Below the pieces are notes generated by a model. It was not told where the DNA came from. It worked only from the letters and a program-made list of their open reading frames with translations, and did not search any database. Below are positions 6,457 through 14,871 of a stretch of 28,871 nt of DNA, piece by piece; positions within the stretch are counted from its first letter, which is position 1; the number at the start of each line of letters is the position of its first letter. The stretch is taken from contig DASVHF010000037.1 in NCBI GenBank assembly GCA_036382695.1, positions 1-28,871 on the forward strand, written 5' to 3'. The DNA is from DASVHF01 sp036382695. Its GTDB lineage: Bacteria > Patescibacteriota > Microgenomatia > Woykebacterales > RBG-16-39-9b. A program made the position numbers and the translations under genes.

Positions 6457-6511
6457 TGCTACGCTGAAAGTCTATTATTAATGTAACCTTACTAAACTGA
6501 CAGGAGGTAAA

Positions 6512-7702
6512 ATGGCAGAAACAAAAAAATTTGAAAGAACAAAACCCCATATCAATGTGGGAACTATTGGTCACGTGGACCATGGCAAAACTACTCTTAC
6601 CAGTGCGATAACAAAGCTGCTTGCTAAAACTGGTAAGGCTGAATATATTCCATTTGATTCGATTGATAAAGCACCGGAAGAAAAGCAACGAGGTATTACT
6701 ATTGCTTTGGCACACGTTGAATACGAGACGGATAAGCGACATTATGCTCACATCGATGCTCCAGGACACGCTGATTACATTAAAAACATGATTACTGGAG
6801 CTGCTCAAATGGACGGCGCGATTTTAGTAGTCTCTGCTGCCGACGGCCCAATGCCTCAGACAAGGGAACATATATTACTCGCTCGCCAAGTAGGTGTGCC
6901 AGCCATAATTGTCTACATGAATAAAGTGGATATGGTTGATGACAAAGATCTTCTTGATTTGGTTGAAGAAGAAATTCGAGAACTACTAGACAAATACGAA
7001 TTTCCAGGTAAAGACACACCAATAGTTAGAGGCAGCGCACTGAAAGCTTTAGAGGGAGACGCGGAAGCAGAAAAAAGTATTGAGGAGCTTTTAAAAGCTG
7101 TTGATGAATTTATTCCAACTCCTACCAGAGATCTGGACAAACCATTCCTGATGCCAATTGAAGATGTTTTCTCTATCAAAGGTCGTGGTACTGTAGTGAC
7201 TGGAAGAGTTGAGCGTGGAAAGATAAAAGTAAACGACTCGGTTGAGGTAGTTGGGATCCGGCCAAAAACCACCCCCACAGTTGTTACAGGTGTTGAAATG
7301 TTTAGAAAGCAGCTTGATGAAGGTCAAGCTGGAGATAACATTGGTTTGCTTCTTCGAGGGGTAGAAAAAGATGACGTTGAGCGAGGTCAAGTTATAGCTA
7401 TTCCAGGGAGTATCAAGCCCCACACTGAATTTGAGGCTGAAGTTTATGTTTTAACAAAGGAAGAAGGCGGCCGACACACCCCATTCTTTACAGGGTATAA
7501 GCCGCAATTTTATTTCAGAACAACCGATGTAACAGGAGATGTAGCCTTGGCTCAAGGGACCGAGATGGTCATGCCAGGTGATAACACAAATCTTAAAGTG
7601 AAACTAATTGGCCCAGTTGCTTTGGAGGAAGGTTTGCGCTTCGCTGTTAGAGAAGGTGGTAAGACAGTTGGTGCAGGAGTGGTAACCAAGATCGTTGCCT
7701 AA
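6512..7702 (+). CDS. tuf: Translation elongation factor Tu
   Basis: EF-Tu delivers aminoacyl-tRNA to the ribosomal A site. The 396-aa protein has normal length and G motifs: GHVDHGKT (20-27), RGITI (60-64), DAPGH (82-86) and NKVD (137-140), followed by the two beta-barrel domains ([14 protein letters not shown] and the [18 protein letters not shown] region). DAPGH replaces the common DCPGH and switch I reads IALAHVEY; both are tolerated variants. It has its own promoter and one of the best Shine-Dalgarno sequences in the window, consistent with very high expression. It is the only tuf in the window. Confidence 0.98.
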   Translation: MAETKKFERTKPHINVGTIGHVDHGKTTLTSAITKLLAKTGKAEYIPFDSIDKAPEEKQRGITIALAHVEYETDKRHYAHIDAPGHADYIKNMITGAAQMDGAILVVSAADGPMPQTREHILLARQVGVPAIIVYMNKVDMVDDKDLLDLVEEEIRELLDKYEFPGKDTPIVRGSALKALEGDAEAEKSIEELLKAVDEFIPTPTRDLDKPFLMPIEDVFSIKGRGTVVTGRVERGKIKVNDSVEVVGIRPKTTPTVVTGVEMFRKQLDEGQAGDNIGLLLRGVEKDDVERGQVIAIPGSIKPHTEFEAEVYVLTKEEGGRHTPFFTGYKPQFYFRTTDVTGDVALAQGTEMVMPGDNTNLKVKLIGPVALEEGLRFAVREGGKTVGAGVVTKIVA

Positions 7703-7727
7703 AAGGCACCGCAAGTGTTAATTCGAT

Positions 7728-8036
7728 ATGCCAAAAGGACGTCTACGGGTACGTTTAAAATCCTATGACTCTAGGGTTCTTGATGACTCTGCAGAAGAGA
7801 TATTGGATACAGCAATTCGTACTGGTGCAAAGATTGCTGGCCCAATTCCACTTCCAACAGAAAAAGAACTCATTACTGTGACTACCTCTCCGCACGTAGA
7901 TAAGGATGCAAGAGAGCAGTTTGAAATTAGGACTCATAAGCGTCTGATAGACATAATTGAACCGACACCAAAAACTCTAGACGCACTTATGCATCTTGAG
8001 CTTCCTGCAGGGGTAGATATCGAGGTAAGAATGTGA
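7728..8036 (+). CDS. rpsJ: 30S ribosomal protein S10 (uS10)
   Basis: S10 is a 3' domain (head) protein of the small subunit and also serves as NusE in transcription antitermination. The 102-aa protein has the expected length with [57 protein letters not shown] and a C-terminal [10 protein letters not shown]. It starts 25 nt after tuf and heads the S10 part of the cluster. The stop codon is TGA, which is direct evidence that TGA terminates translation in this genome. Confidence 0.97.
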   Translation: MPKGRLRVRLKSYDSRVLDDSAEEILDTAIRTGAKIAGPIPLPTEKELITVTTSPHVDKDAREQFEIRTHKRLIDIIEPTPKTLDALMHLELPAGVDIEVRM

Positions 8037-8098
8037 GGTTTGTTTTAATACAGCACTAAGAAGTTGAGAACTCTTTTCCAAAGATAAAGAAAAAAATC

Positions 8099-8114
8099 TG
8101 GGCCGAAAGGCCCA
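8099..8114 (+). other. GNRA-tetraloop hairpin in the rplC leader
   Basis: TGGGCC-GAAA-GGCCCA is a perfect 6-bp stem capped by a GAAA (GNRA) tetraloop, 19 nt before the rplC ATG. No T-run follows, so it is not a terminator. It is the most GC-rich element in a 97-nt AT-rich spacer and may be a binding site or a stability element. Confidence 0.6.
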
Positions 8115-8133
8115 TATTTGGTATTTAAAAAAT

Positions 8134-8934
8134 ATGTTGAAGGGTTTGATAGGCAAAAAGATAGAAATGAGTCAAAGCTTTGATAAACATGGTCGAATAG
8201 TGCCGGTAACAAAGATTACAGTTGCCGCAAACTACATTGTTCAAGTGAAGCAAACTGAAACCGATGGTTACAGATCTATCCAAATTGGCTATGAAAAAAA
8301 GAAAAAAGCGACCAAACCTTTAAGGAGTCATGCTAAAAAGGCTGGTTTAGATATTGTGCCAAAATATTTACGTGAGGTCGAATTTGACGGCGAATTACAG
8401 GTAGGTAATAGAGTTACTCTCGATCAAGTGTTCCACCGGGGCGCTTTAGTAGATATTAGTGGACTGAGCAAAGGTAAAGGTTTCGCTGGTGTAGTCAAGC
8501 GTTGGGGATTCTCTGGTGGTCCTCGTACCCACGGACAGTCGGATAGGGAAAGGGCGCCTGGTTCGATTGGTGCTACTACTACACCAGGGAGAGTTTTCAA
8601 AGGCTTAAAAATGGCAGGTCGTATGGGTGGCCAACAGACAACAGCCCAAGGATTAGAAATAATAAAGGTAGATAATGAAAAAGAAGAACTTTGGATAAAA
8701 GGGTCCGTTCCGGGGTCACGTGGAAGCCTACTCTTAATTAATAAATCTAAAAAAAAGAAAAAAGCCTATCATGAACTGGAGATTCCGATTGCTCCACAGG
8801 TTACCACGGAGAAAAAAGAAGTAGGTGAAGAACAAGAAAGTAAAGAACAAGAATCCTTGAAGGAAAAACTAGCGGCTCAAGTGCCAAGCGAAACAGGTGA
8901 AGAACGGTCGGAGGAGGAAAATGCAGGGGAATAA
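8134..8934 (+). CDS. rplC: 50S ribosomal protein L3 (uL3) with charged tail
   Basis: L3 is an early-assembling 23S-binding protein whose loop reaches toward the peptidyl transferase centre. Conserved blocks are MLKGLIGKKIEMSQ, GLSKGKGFAGVVKRWGFSGGPRTHG, GSIGATTTPGRVFKGLKMAGRMGGQ and GSVPGSRGSLLLI. At 266 aa it is about 55 residues longer than typical bacterial L3. The excess is a Glu/Lys-rich, probably disordered tail from about 218. The loop lacks the glutamine that PrmB methylates in E. coli (ATTTPG here against QNQTPG). It is followed 2 nt later by rplD. Confidence 0.97.
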   Translation: MLKGLIGKKIEMSQSFDKHGRIVPVTKITVAANYIVQVKQTETDGYRSIQIGYEKKKKATKPLRSHAKKAGLDIVPKYLREVEFDGELQVGNRVTLDQVFHRGALVDISGLSKGKGFAGVVKRWGFSGGPRTHGQSDRERAPGSIGATTTPGRVFKGLKMAGRMGGQQTTAQGLEIIKVDNEKEELWIKGSVPGSRGSLLLINKSKKKKKAYHELEIPIAPQVTTEKKEVGEEQESKEQESLKEKLAAQVPSETGEERSEEENAGE

Positions 8935-8936
8935 AA

Positions 8937-9656
8937 ATGGCTACTGACAAGAAAACAAAAACTAAAAAAAATATCAAAAAGGCAGGTCAGAAGAAAGCTG
9001 ACGATAAACCGCGAGTCCCCTTATATAACCAAAAAGGTGAGGTGGTAAAAAACATATCTTTGCCTGAAAAGATCTTTGGTCAAAGGCCGAATCCACCTCT
9101 ACTCTCTCAGGTTATTAGGGTATATTTGTCGAAGAAAAAACCGCACCTTGCAGTAACCAAAACTAGATCGCAAGTAAGCGGTAGTGGTAGAAAACCTTGG
9201 CGGCAGAAGGGTACAGGAAGAGCGAGAGTTGGTAGTATCCGAGCCCCGGGGAGGCGAGGAGGAGGTGTTGTTTTTGGTCCGGTTCGGAAAGAGGGAGGTC
9301 TTAGTCTAACTAAAAAGATGCGTAAAAAAGCCCTCGCAATTGCTCTTTCGGGAAAAGTTGTAGAAAGAGTTATAGTTTTAGTTGATAAATTGAATTTCAA
9401 AGAACCGAAATCTAAGAAAGCAGCCCAGTTGCTAGGTAAAATCACGCCTGGAGCTAAAAAAACAATCCGGTTAGTTCTGGAGGACATGGATGAAGCTACT
9501 GTGAAATCATTCAGAAATCTGAAAGAAGTTGAGATATCTAGAGCGCTGGACCTAAGCACCCTAGATGTGCTAAAATCTTCTCGTTTAATTTTTACTTTGG
9601 AAGCCCTAGAAAAATTAAAGGAACGTTTCGGAGAAACTGATGTCAAGAATAATTAA
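8937..9656 (+). CDS. rplD: 50S ribosomal protein L4 (uL4)
   Basis: L4 lines the peptide exit tunnel through its long loop. The 239-aa protein has the loop signature KTRSQVSGSGRKPWRQKGTGRARVGS (about 77-102), RAPGRRGGGVVFGP, and the C-terminal alpha/beta domain. An N-terminal lysine-rich extension of about 25 residues (MATDKKTKTKKNIKKAGQKK) precedes the normal start region; it is in frame and follows rplC at once, so the ATG at 8937 is accepted. The 3' end overlaps rplW by 17 nt, suggesting translational coupling. Confidence 0.96.
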   Translation: MATDKKTKTKKNIKKAGQKKADDKPRVPLYNQKGEVVKNISLPEKIFGQRPNPPLLSQVIRVYLSKKKPHLAVTKTRSQVSGSGRKPWRQKGTGRARVGSIRAPGRRGGGVVFGPVRKEGGLSLTKKMRKKALAIALSGKVVERVIVLVDKLNFKEPKSKKAAQLLGKITPGAKKTIRLVLEDMDEATVKSFRNLKEVEISRALDLSTLDVLKSSRLIFTLEALEKLKERFGETDVKNN

Positions 9657-9924
9657 AAAGCCTGTTCTGACTGAAAAAAGTTTACAAGAAGCAGCCAAAG
9701 GTAGATTTACCTTCGAAGTCGAGCTTGCTGCCGACAAGAAAACTATAGCCCAGGCCGTAAGAAAGGCTTTTAGCGTTGATGTTTTAGAAGTTAGAACGAG
9801 AATTCTGAAGGGTAAGCGAGTTAGAATACGCGGGACTAGATTGGAGGCAAGAGGTCCGCTAGTTAAGAAGGCTACTGTGAGGTTGAAATCAGGTCAAAAA
9901 ATTTCGGTTTTTGAGACAGCTTGA
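9640..9924 (+). CDS. rplW: 50S ribosomal protein L23 (uL23)
   Basis: L23 sits at the tunnel exit and is the docking site for trigger factor and SRP. The 94-aa protein has [12 protein letters not shown] at its N-terminus, [29 protein letters not shown] in the middle and a basic loop plus strand at the C-terminus, as expected for the bacterial family. Its ATG lies inside the end of rplD. The TGA stop touches the rplB region, so rplD, rplW and rplB form a tightly coupled trio. Confidence 0.96.
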   Translation: MSRIIKKPVLTEKSLQEAAKGRFTFEVELAADKKTIAQAVRKAFSVDVLEVRTRILKGKRVRIRGTRLEARGPLVKKATVRLKSGQKISVFETA

Positions 9925-9944
9925 TCTATAATTATCTAACGAAT

Positions 9945-10742
9945 ATGAGAAGAAAGATTAATGCTAAAAAAAATGGTGCAAGCAAATCAACCGTGACTAA
10001 ACCGGTGAGGTCTCTATTAGGAGTTTTACCAAAGTCTGGTGGTAGAGATCATAAGGGTCAAATCTCTGTCCGTCACATTGGTGGCCGACACAAAAGAATT
10101 TATCGAAAAGTAGATTTCAAAAGAAACAAATTTGGTATTAGCGCAAAAGTCGCTGCCATCGAATACGACCCAAATAGAAGTGCCAATATCGCCCTACTAT
10201 ATTATATAGATGGGGAGAAGCGCTATATTCTTGCACCAGAAGATCTAAGAGTTGGTGATAGAGTTGTTTCGGGCGAAAAGGTAGATGTCAAGTCAGGTAA
10301 TACCATGCCCCTTAAGAATATTCCGGTTGGCCTACAAATACATAATATTGAGCTTATCCCAGGAAGAGGAGCCCAAATCGTTAGGAGCGCTGGCGCAGCT
10401 GCTACCCTTTCGGCTAAAGAAGGGAAATACGCCCATTTACGCTTACCTTCTGGTGAACTAAGAAAAGTCTCGCTTGATAACCTAGCAACAATTGGTCAGA
10501 TAGGCAACCTTGAATTAAAGAATGTAGTTAGGGGTAAAGCGGGTAGAAGCCGCTATTTGGGTGTGAGACCAACAGTCCGTGGTTTAGCTATGAGCCCGCG
10601 TGACCATCCTCACGGTGGTGGTGAGGGTCGGAGTGGTATAGGCATGCCTTCACCAAAGAGCCCGACTGGTAAGAAAACCTTGGGAAAGAGAACAAGAAAG
10701 CCAAAACCAAGCGACAAACTTATTTTGGAGAGGAGAAAATAA
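9945..10742 (+). CDS. rplB: 50S ribosomal protein L2 (uL2)
   Basis: L2 is needed for subunit association and for the peptidyl transferase region. The product (265 aa from ATG 9945) has [53 protein letters not shown] and the C-terminal [18 protein letters not shown] with the functionally important histidine. An in-frame TTG at 9921, overlapping the rplW TGA, would add 8 residues; the ATG is preferred because the added residues (LIYNYLTN) are not family-like, though coupling at the TTG cannot be excluded. The gene overlaps rpsS by one base. Confidence 0.96.
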   Translation: MRRKINAKKNGASKSTVTKPVRSLLGVLPKSGGRDHKGQISVRHIGGRHKRIYRKVDFKRNKFGISAKVAAIEYDPNRSANIALLYYIDGEKRYILAPEDLRVGDRVVSGEKVDVKSGNTMPLKNIPVGLQIHNIELIPGRGAQIVRSAGAAATLSAKEGKYAHLRLPSGELRKVSLDNLATIGQIGNLELKNVVRGKAGRSRYLGVRPTVRGLAMSPRDHPHGGGEGRSGIGMPSPKSPTGKKTLGKRTRKPKPSDKLILERRK

Positions 10743-11026
10743 TGACACGAAGCAGAAAAAAAGGGCCTTATATTGATCAAAAATTATTGAAAAAAGTAAA
10801 ATTAGCTAAAGAAAAGGGGGACCGCAGTCCAATTAAAACTTGGGCCCGAAACAGCCAAGTCTCGCCAGAAATGGTGGGGGTTACCGTGGCTATTCATAAT
10901 GGAAAAACATTCACACCTGTTTTTATCTCTGAAGCAGCTGTTGGACACAGGTTGGGCGAGTTCGCGCCAACACGAAAATTTACCGGTCATGGAAGCGTAA
11001 GTAAACGAATTATGACACCGACCTAA
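10742..11026 (+). CDS. rpsS: 30S ribosomal protein S19 (uS19)
   Basis: S19 binds the head of the small subunit together with S13 and contacts the A-site finger bridge. The 94-aa protein has the conserved start [19 protein letters not shown], then [33 protein letters not shown] and [17 protein letters not shown]. Its ATG shares one base with the rplB stop, and a GGAG lies at the correct distance, so coupled translation is likely. rplV follows after 19 nt. Confidence 0.97.
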   Translation: MTRSRKKGPYIDQKLLKKVKLAKEKGDRSPIKTWARNSQVSPEMVGVTVAIHNGKTFTPVFISEAAVGHRLGEFAPTRKFTGHGSVSKRIMTPT

Positions 11027-11045
11027 ATCTTGAAAGGAATTATTT

Positions 11046-11381
11046 ATGACCCAAGTAGTAGCGATAAGCAAAAATTTAAGAGTTTCACCAAAAAAAGTGC
11101 GGATTGTAGCTGAAAATTTTTCTGGAAGAACAGCGAAAGATGCCCTCGAATCATTAAGATTTGTACCAAAAAAGGCAGCAGTTCCCCTGACAAAAGTTAT
11201 TAAAAGTGCTATTGCAAACGCCCAGAATAATAAAGGGATCAAGCCTGAGGGGTTGGTAATAAAAGAAATTTTGGTCGACGCAGGCCCGACTCTAAAAAGA
11301 ATTAGACCTGTTTCGCGAGGAGCAGCACATCAAATTCTGAAGAGAACAAGCCAAATTAAAGTATTATTGGAGGAAAAATAA
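11046..11381 (+). CDS. rplV: 50S ribosomal protein L22 (uL22)
   Basis: L22 contributes a beta-hairpin to the exit-tunnel constriction. The 111-aa product has NLRVSPKKVRIVAENFSG, FVPKKAAVPLTKVIKSAIANAQNN, and the hairpin segment VDAGPTLKRIRPVSRGAAHQILKRTSQIKVLL. Length is normal. An AAAGGA lies before the ATG. rpsC begins 4 nt after the stop. Confidence 0.97.
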   Translation: MTQVVAISKNLRVSPKKVRIVAENFSGRTAKDALESLRFVPKKAAVPLTKVIKSAIANAQNNKGIKPEGLVIKEILVDAGPTLKRIRPVSRGAAHQILKRTSQIKVLLEEK

Positions 11382-11385
11382 ACCC

Positions 11386-12027
11386 ATGGGGCAGAAAGTA
11401 AATCCAACTGTGGCCAGGTTAGCCCTTACGCATAACTGGTCCTCTCGTTGGATTGTTAGCGACGATAAAAAATATAAAGAATTTTTGCTTGAGGATGTTA
11501 AGATTCGGAGGTTGGTTATGGATAAGCTAAAGGCTGCTGGTGTGAGTAGAGTGGTTATTGAACGACCGGCTGGAAAAATTAAAATAAATGTCCACGTAGC
11601 CCGACCGGGTATGGTGATTGGCAGAGGTGGGGCTGGAGTCGAAGAATTAAGAAGGGCAATTGAAGAAAAAATCGGACAAAAAACTTCACTAAATGTCGAA
11701 GAAATAAAAAAACCAGATCTTGACGCTTATTTAGTCGCCCGGGGAATATCAGATCAGATTGAAAAGCGTTTTCCAGTGAAAAGGGCGATGCTTCAGGCTG
11801 CGGAACGAGTGATGAGAGGTGGGGCAACTGGGGTAAAAATCATTTCCTCAGGTAGAATTGGCGGTAGAGAGATTGCTAGGAAAGAAAAGCTAACTCGCGG
11901 TAGCATTCCTACCAGTACGCTGCGAGCTAACATCGATTTTGCTAAGGTTGATGCAAAAACAGCCACGGCTGGCGTGCTTGGTGTAAAGGTATGGATTCAC
12001 AAAAGCCAGGAGAAGTTTGGAGAATAA
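11386..12027 (+). CDS. rpsC: 30S ribosomal protein S3 (uS3)
   Basis: S3 forms part of the mRNA entry tunnel and helicase. The 213-aa protein begins MGQKVNPTVARLALTHNWSS, followed by a KH domain with VARPGMVIGRGGAGVEELRR (the GxxG loop is GRGG), then the C-terminal S3 domain with VMRGGATGVKIISSGRIGGREIARKE and the DFAKVDAKTATAGVLGVKVWI ending. Length is within the bacterial range. The tight 4-nt spacing from rplV and the 3-nt gap to rplP fit operon organisation. Confidence 0.97.
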   Translation: MGQKVNPTVARLALTHNWSSRWIVSDDKKYKEFLLEDVKIRRLVMDKLKAAGVSRVVIERPAGKIKINVHVARPGMVIGRGGAGVEELRRAIEEKIGQKTSLNVEEIKKPDLDAYLVARGISDQIEKRFPVKRAMLQAAERVMRGGATGVKIISSGRIGGREIARKEKLTRGSIPTSTLRANIDFAKVDAKTATAGVLGVKVWIHKSQEKFGE

Positions 12028-12030
12028 CAT

Positions 12031-12441
12031 ATGTTGCAACCAAAACGAGCGAAATATCGAAGAGCTTTTAGAGGGAGACGTACTGGTGTAGCAACTAGAG
12101 GGAGTTCGATTAAGTTTGGCGACTACGCCATCAAAACATTGGAGGCAGGCTGGATAAGCGCCAGGCAAATAGAGAGCGCGCGGAGAGCTATAACCCACTA
12201 CACGAAACGTGGTGGCAGACTTTGGATTCGGGTTTTCCCGGATAAACCAATTACCAAAAAACCTCCTGAGACCAGGATGGGTTCAGGTAAAGGAGGCGTT
12301 GATCATTATGTCGCCGTGGTGAAACCAGGAACTATTCTTTTTGAGATGAGTGGGGTGGATCAGGAAACCGCCCAAGAAGCTATGAGAAGAGCGTCGGCAA
12401 AACTGCCTGTTGGGGTGAAATTTTTAACTGCACAAGGATGA
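12031..12441 (+). CDS. rplP: 50S ribosomal protein L16 (uL16)
   Basis: L16 organises the A-site tRNA contact area of the large subunit. The 136-aa protein starts [19 protein letters not shown] and carries [60 protein letters not shown] and a C-terminal KLPVGVKFL. These are all family hallmarks. The arginine that is hydroxylated in E. coli lies in the conserved RMGSGKG stretch. It is followed 4 nt later by rpmC. Confidence 0.97.
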   Translation: MLQPKRAKYRRAFRGRRTGVATRGSSIKFGDYAIKTLEAGWISARQIESARRAITHYTKRGGRLWIRVFPDKPITKKPPETRMGSGKGGVDHYVAVVKPGTILFEMSGVDQETAQEAMRRASAKLPVGVKFLTAQG

Positions 12442-12445
12442 TCTT

Positions 12446-12652
12446 ATGGCTCTTGCTAGAAAGAAAGTAGACTACAATCAAAAAGAACAAAAGGAGCTTC
12501 TCAAACTATTAAGTGAAAAGGAAAAAGAGTTTTTAGAAGTTAGCATGTCGGCCGCCCAAGGAAAAATAAAAGATACGCATGTTGCCAGGAAGCTTCGTAA
12601 AGAAATTGCCAAGGTTAAAACTGCCCTGCGAATTAGAGAAATGGGAGTTTGA
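12446..12652 (+). CDS. rpmC: 50S ribosomal protein L29 (uL29)
   Basis: L29 is a small two-helix protein beside the tunnel exit. The 68-aa product has an N-terminal helix (EQKELLKLLSEKEKEFLEV), the linker SMSAAQGKIKDTH, and the second helix VARKLRKEIAKVKTALRIRE, matching the family LRxxxAxxKTxLREre pattern. Its position between rplP and rpsQ confirms the call. The rpsQ ATG lies 1 nt after the stop codon. Confidence 0.95.
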   Translation: MALARKKVDYNQKEQKELLKLLSEKEKEFLEVSMSAAQGKIKDTHVARKLRKEIAKVKTALRIREMGV

Positions 12653-12653
12653 T

Positions 12654-12914
12654 ATGGAGTTTATAGGCCAGGTGGTAGGTGCAAAAGTAGATAAAACCGC
12701 TATTGTTGAGATTAGGCGCTTAGTCGTCCATCCTTTGTATAAAAAAAGAATGTTGAAGGTGAAAAAATTTAAAGTTCATGATGAAATTGGTTTGAAAGTT
12801 GGGGATAAAGTAAGGATTGTAAGCAGCCGACCAATCTCTAAGAATAAATATTTTAAAGTAGCTCAGGTACTAACTTCTAAATTGCATCAGGCGAAGTCAG
12901 GTACAGAAAAATGA
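12654..12914 (+). CDS. rpsQ: 30S ribosomal protein S17 (uS17)
   Basis: S17 is a primary 16S-binding OB-fold protein. Starting at ATG 12654 the product has 86 aa: [40 protein letters not shown] and [22 protein letters not shown], all family blocks. A longer open frame begins at 12579 but the added residues overlap rpmC and are not S17-like. The TGA stop overlaps the rplN start as ATGA, implying translational coupling. Confidence 0.96.
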   Translation: MEFIGQVVGAKVDKTAIVEIRRLVVHPLYKKRMLKVKKFKVHDEIGLKVGDKVRIVSSRPISKNKYFKVAQVLTSKLHQAKSGTEK

Positions 12915-13279
12915 TCCAGACCAGAAGTATATTAAATGTCGCTGATAATAGTGGTGCAAAAAAATTAATGTTGATTGGTATTCCTCGTAGAAGCAAGCAA
13001 AGATTTGCCCGCCTTGGTGATGTAATCACGGCGGTTGTAAAAAAAGCAGATTCCCAAGGGACAATCAAAGATTCTGAGATCGTCCGTTGCCTGGTGGTTA
13101 GGACAAAGAAAGAAGCTAGACGCGTAGATGGGTCTTACATTCGTTTTGATGAAAATGCAGCCGTGGTGATTGATAATCACGGTAATCCACGAGGAAGCCG
13201 AATTTTCGGCCCAGTAGCCAGAGAAGTACGAGAAAAAGGTTTTACTAAGATAGCCTCGCTTGCACCGGAGGTGGTTTAA
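12911..13279 (+). CDS. rplN: 50S ribosomal protein L14 (uL14)
   Basis: L14 forms intersubunit bridges and is the landing site of RsfS. The 122-aa product has [22 protein letters not shown], the [11 protein letters not shown] strand pair, [52 protein letters not shown] and ends LAPEVV. Length and sequence match the family end to end. It overlaps rpsQ by 4 nt and is followed by rplX after 2 nt. Confidence 0.97.
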   Translation: MIQTRSILNVADNSGAKKLMLIGIPRRSKQRFARLGDVITAVVKKADSQGTIKDSEIVRCLVVRTKKEARRVDGSYIRFDENAAVVIDNHGNPRGSRIFGPVAREVREKGFTKIASLAPEVV

Positions 13280-13281
13280 AT

Positions 13282-13584
13282 ATGAAATTAAAATCAGGGG
13301 ACGAGGTCTTGGTTCTACAGGGCAAAGATAGAGGAAAAAAAGGAAAAATAGAAAAACTTTTGCGTAAAAAGAGTCAGGTTTTGGTGACTGGATTAAATTT
13401 ATATAAAAAACACATAAAAAAAAGAGGTAATAAGCCCGGTGGTATTACTCAAGTAATGAAACCACTAGCGATTTCAAAGGTTGGGCTAGTTTGCCCTAAA
13501 TGTAATTTGGCGACTAAGATAAGCTTCAAGATTCATAATGATCAAAAGATACGGGTATGCAAAAAATGCAGACAGGAAATTTGA
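13282..13584 (+). CDS. rplX: 50S ribosomal protein L24 (uL24), zinc-binding form
   Basis: L24 is an assembly initiator with a KOW domain; MKLKSGDEVLVLQGKDRGKKGKIEK is the KOW motif. The 100-aa protein also has two CxxC knuckles, CPKC (71-74) and CKKC (93-96), which form a probable zinc ribbon at the C-terminus. Zinc-ligand and non-zinc variants of L24 are both known in bacteria. The 3' end overlaps rplE by up to 28 nt. Confidence 0.95.
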   Translation: MKLKSGDEVLVLQGKDRGKKGKIEKLLRKKSQVLVTGLNLYKKHIKKRGNKPGGITQVMKPLAISKVGLVCPKCNLATKISFKIHNDQKIRVCKKCRQEI

Positions 13585-14162
13585 GAGAAAAATATCTAAA
13601 GGAAATTAGAAAAAACTTAAAAACTTCTCTAGGGAAGAAGAATATATATGAGGTTCCAAGACTAGAAAAAATTGTCGTCAATACAGGCTTCGGCAAAATA
13701 TCTACCGATGGGAAGATGAAAGAAGCGATTGCAGACAAGCTAGCAACGGTTGCAGGACAGAAACCTATGCATACGAGCGCAAAAAAGGCTATAGCAGGTT
13801 TCAAAATCAGGGAAGGCCAAATAATCGGCGCTAAGGTGACATTGAGAGGGGAAAAAATGTATCATTTTTTTGAGAAACTAGTATCAATTGCACTACCTCG
13901 GCTAAGAGATTTTAGAGGGGTGAGTGAAAAATCCTTTGATAAGAGGGGTAATTATACACTTGGCTTTCATGAGATTAACGTCTTCCCTGAGGTAGAGTAC
14001 GATCGGACTGAGAAGCCAGTCGGTTTGGAGATAACTATCCAAACCAGCGCCCAAACAAGTGAAGAAGCGAAGGCGCTATTATCGCAGCTAGGGATGCCGT
14101 TTCGTGATCGTGGTGAAAAACGACATAGACTGGTAGAGCAAACTGCAAATTTAAGTGAGTAA
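13557..14162 (+). CDS. rplE: 50S ribosomal protein L5 (uL5)
   Basis: L5 binds 5S rRNA and the P-site tRNA. The product (201 aa from the first ATG) has YEVPRLEKIVVNTGFGKIS, AGQKPMHTSAKKAIAGFKIREGQIIGAKVTLRGEKMYHFFEKL, ALPRLRDFRGVSEKSFDKRGNYTLGFHE and EITIQTSAQTSEEAKALLSQLGMPF. The start is uncertain: ATG 13557, ATG 13566, or a TTG at 13581 with an AGGA in front that would overlap the rplX stop as TTGA. The conserved part begins near the TTG. A C-terminal RHRLVEQTANLSE extension goes beyond the family end. Confidence 0.95.
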   Translation: MQKMQTGNLREKYLKEIRKNLKTSLGKKNIYEVPRLEKIVVNTGFGKISTDGKMKEAIADKLATVAGQKPMHTSAKKAIAGFKIREGQIIGAKVTLRGEKMYHFFEKLVSIALPRLRDFRGVSEKSFDKRGNYTLGFHEINVFPEVEYDRTEKPVGLEITIQTSAQTSEEAKALLSQLGMPFRDRGEKRHRLVEQTANLSE

Positions 14163-14182
14163 CTTAAAGGTTTATTAAAACC

Positions 14183-14368
14183 ATGGCAAAAAAATCTTTG
14201 GTCGTAAAAGCAAAAAAAGAACCAAAATTTAAGGCACGGGCTAGAAACCGCTGTCATCTTTGTGGTAGGCCTAGAGCTTATATGCGCAAATTTGGGATTT
14301 GTCGGATTTGCTTTCGTGAGCTCGCGCATAGAGGTGAAGTGCCGGGAGTAGTTAAAGCAAGTTGGTAA
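14183..14368 (+). CDS. rpsN: 30S ribosomal protein S14, zinc type (uS14)
   Basis: S14 is a late-assembling head protein. The 61-aa product is the short zinc-binding type: [23 protein letters not shown], then CHLCGRP (C24, C27) and [22 protein letters not shown] (C40, C43). All four zinc ligands are present. Position between rplE and rpsH is canonical. A 77-nt spacer with two matching hairpins follows before rpsH. Confidence 0.97.
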   Translation: MAKKSLVVKAKKEPKFKARARNRCHLCGRPRAYMRKFGICRICFRELAHRGEVPGVVKASW

Positions 14369-14379
14369 CTGATTATGTC

Positions 14380-14447
14380 CCGCTGGTGCGTGACGTAAGT
14401 TAGGAACTTATATTCCGCTTTTCGCGTGATGTAACTTAGAAAGTTAT
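14380..14447 (+). repeat. Tandem hairpin repeat ending on the rpsH start codon
   Basis: Two 32-33-nt copies (14380-14411 and 14415-14447) share the pattern CCGCT...GCGTGAyGTAAsTTAGrAAsTTAT. Each forms a 6-bp hairpin with a 3-nt loop: TAAGTT-AGG-AACTTA and TAACTT-AGA-AAGTTA. One stem pair is G-C in copy 1 and C-G in copy 2, so pairing is preserved by two matched changes. The second stem includes the A of the rpsH ATG. Confidence 0.75.
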
Positions 14448-14826
14448 GGATCCAATCGCAAACACGATTACAACTATAAAGAACGGCTACCTTGCTAGGA
14501 AAAAAAGTGTGGTAGTTCCGTATTCGCGTTTGAAAGAGGATGTCGCAAAAAAAATAAAAGAAGCAGGCTTTGTGGAATCAGTTAAAAAAACAGAGGATAA
14601 ACGAAGCTTGGAAATTAGCCTGCTTTATGAGAACGGTAACCCAGCAGTTTCCGATATTAAGAGAACATCAAAACCATCTCTGCGAATCTACACTCCTGCG
14701 AAGAGGATACCGAGGGTTTTGGCAGGTAGAGGTGAGGTGATTGTCTCTACCTCAAAGGGGATTTTGACTGGCGAACAAGCAAGAAAAGCCAGGGTCGGAG
14801 GCGAATTACTTTTAAAAGTTTGGTGA
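14446..14826 (+). CDS. rpsH: 30S ribosomal protein S8 (uS8)
   Basis: S8 is a primary 16S central-domain binder and, in E. coli, the translational repressor of the spc operon. The 126-aa product has MDPIANTITTIKNGYLARKKSVVVPYSRLK, PSLRIYTPAKRIPRVLAGRGEVIVSTSKGILTGEQARKARVGGELLLKVW, which matches the conserved C-terminal RNA-binding region (STSKGxLT). Length is near normal. The start codon is partly inside a hairpin, so autoregulation at this site is possible but unproven. Confidence 0.97.
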   Translation: MDPIANTITTIKNGYLARKKSVVVPYSRLKEDVAKKIKEAGFVESVKKTEDKRSLEISLLYENGNPAVSDIKRTSKPSLRIYTPAKRIPRVLAGRGEVIVSTSKGILTGEQARKARVGGELLLKVW

Positions 14827-14871
14827 GGAGCAAATTCATAATCTGTGATTCATGCCAAGTAGTTAGAAATT

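Noticed and set aside
6416..6808. 130-codon minus-strand frame over the tuf promoter and start
   Set aside because: It would lie across a convincing plus-strand promoter, Shine-Dalgarno and tuf coding sequence; no family features.
9107..9646. 179-codon open frame on the minus strand inside rplD
   Set aside because: Antisense shadow of a highly conserved gene; composition is Ser/Arg/Leu-rich without any family signature.
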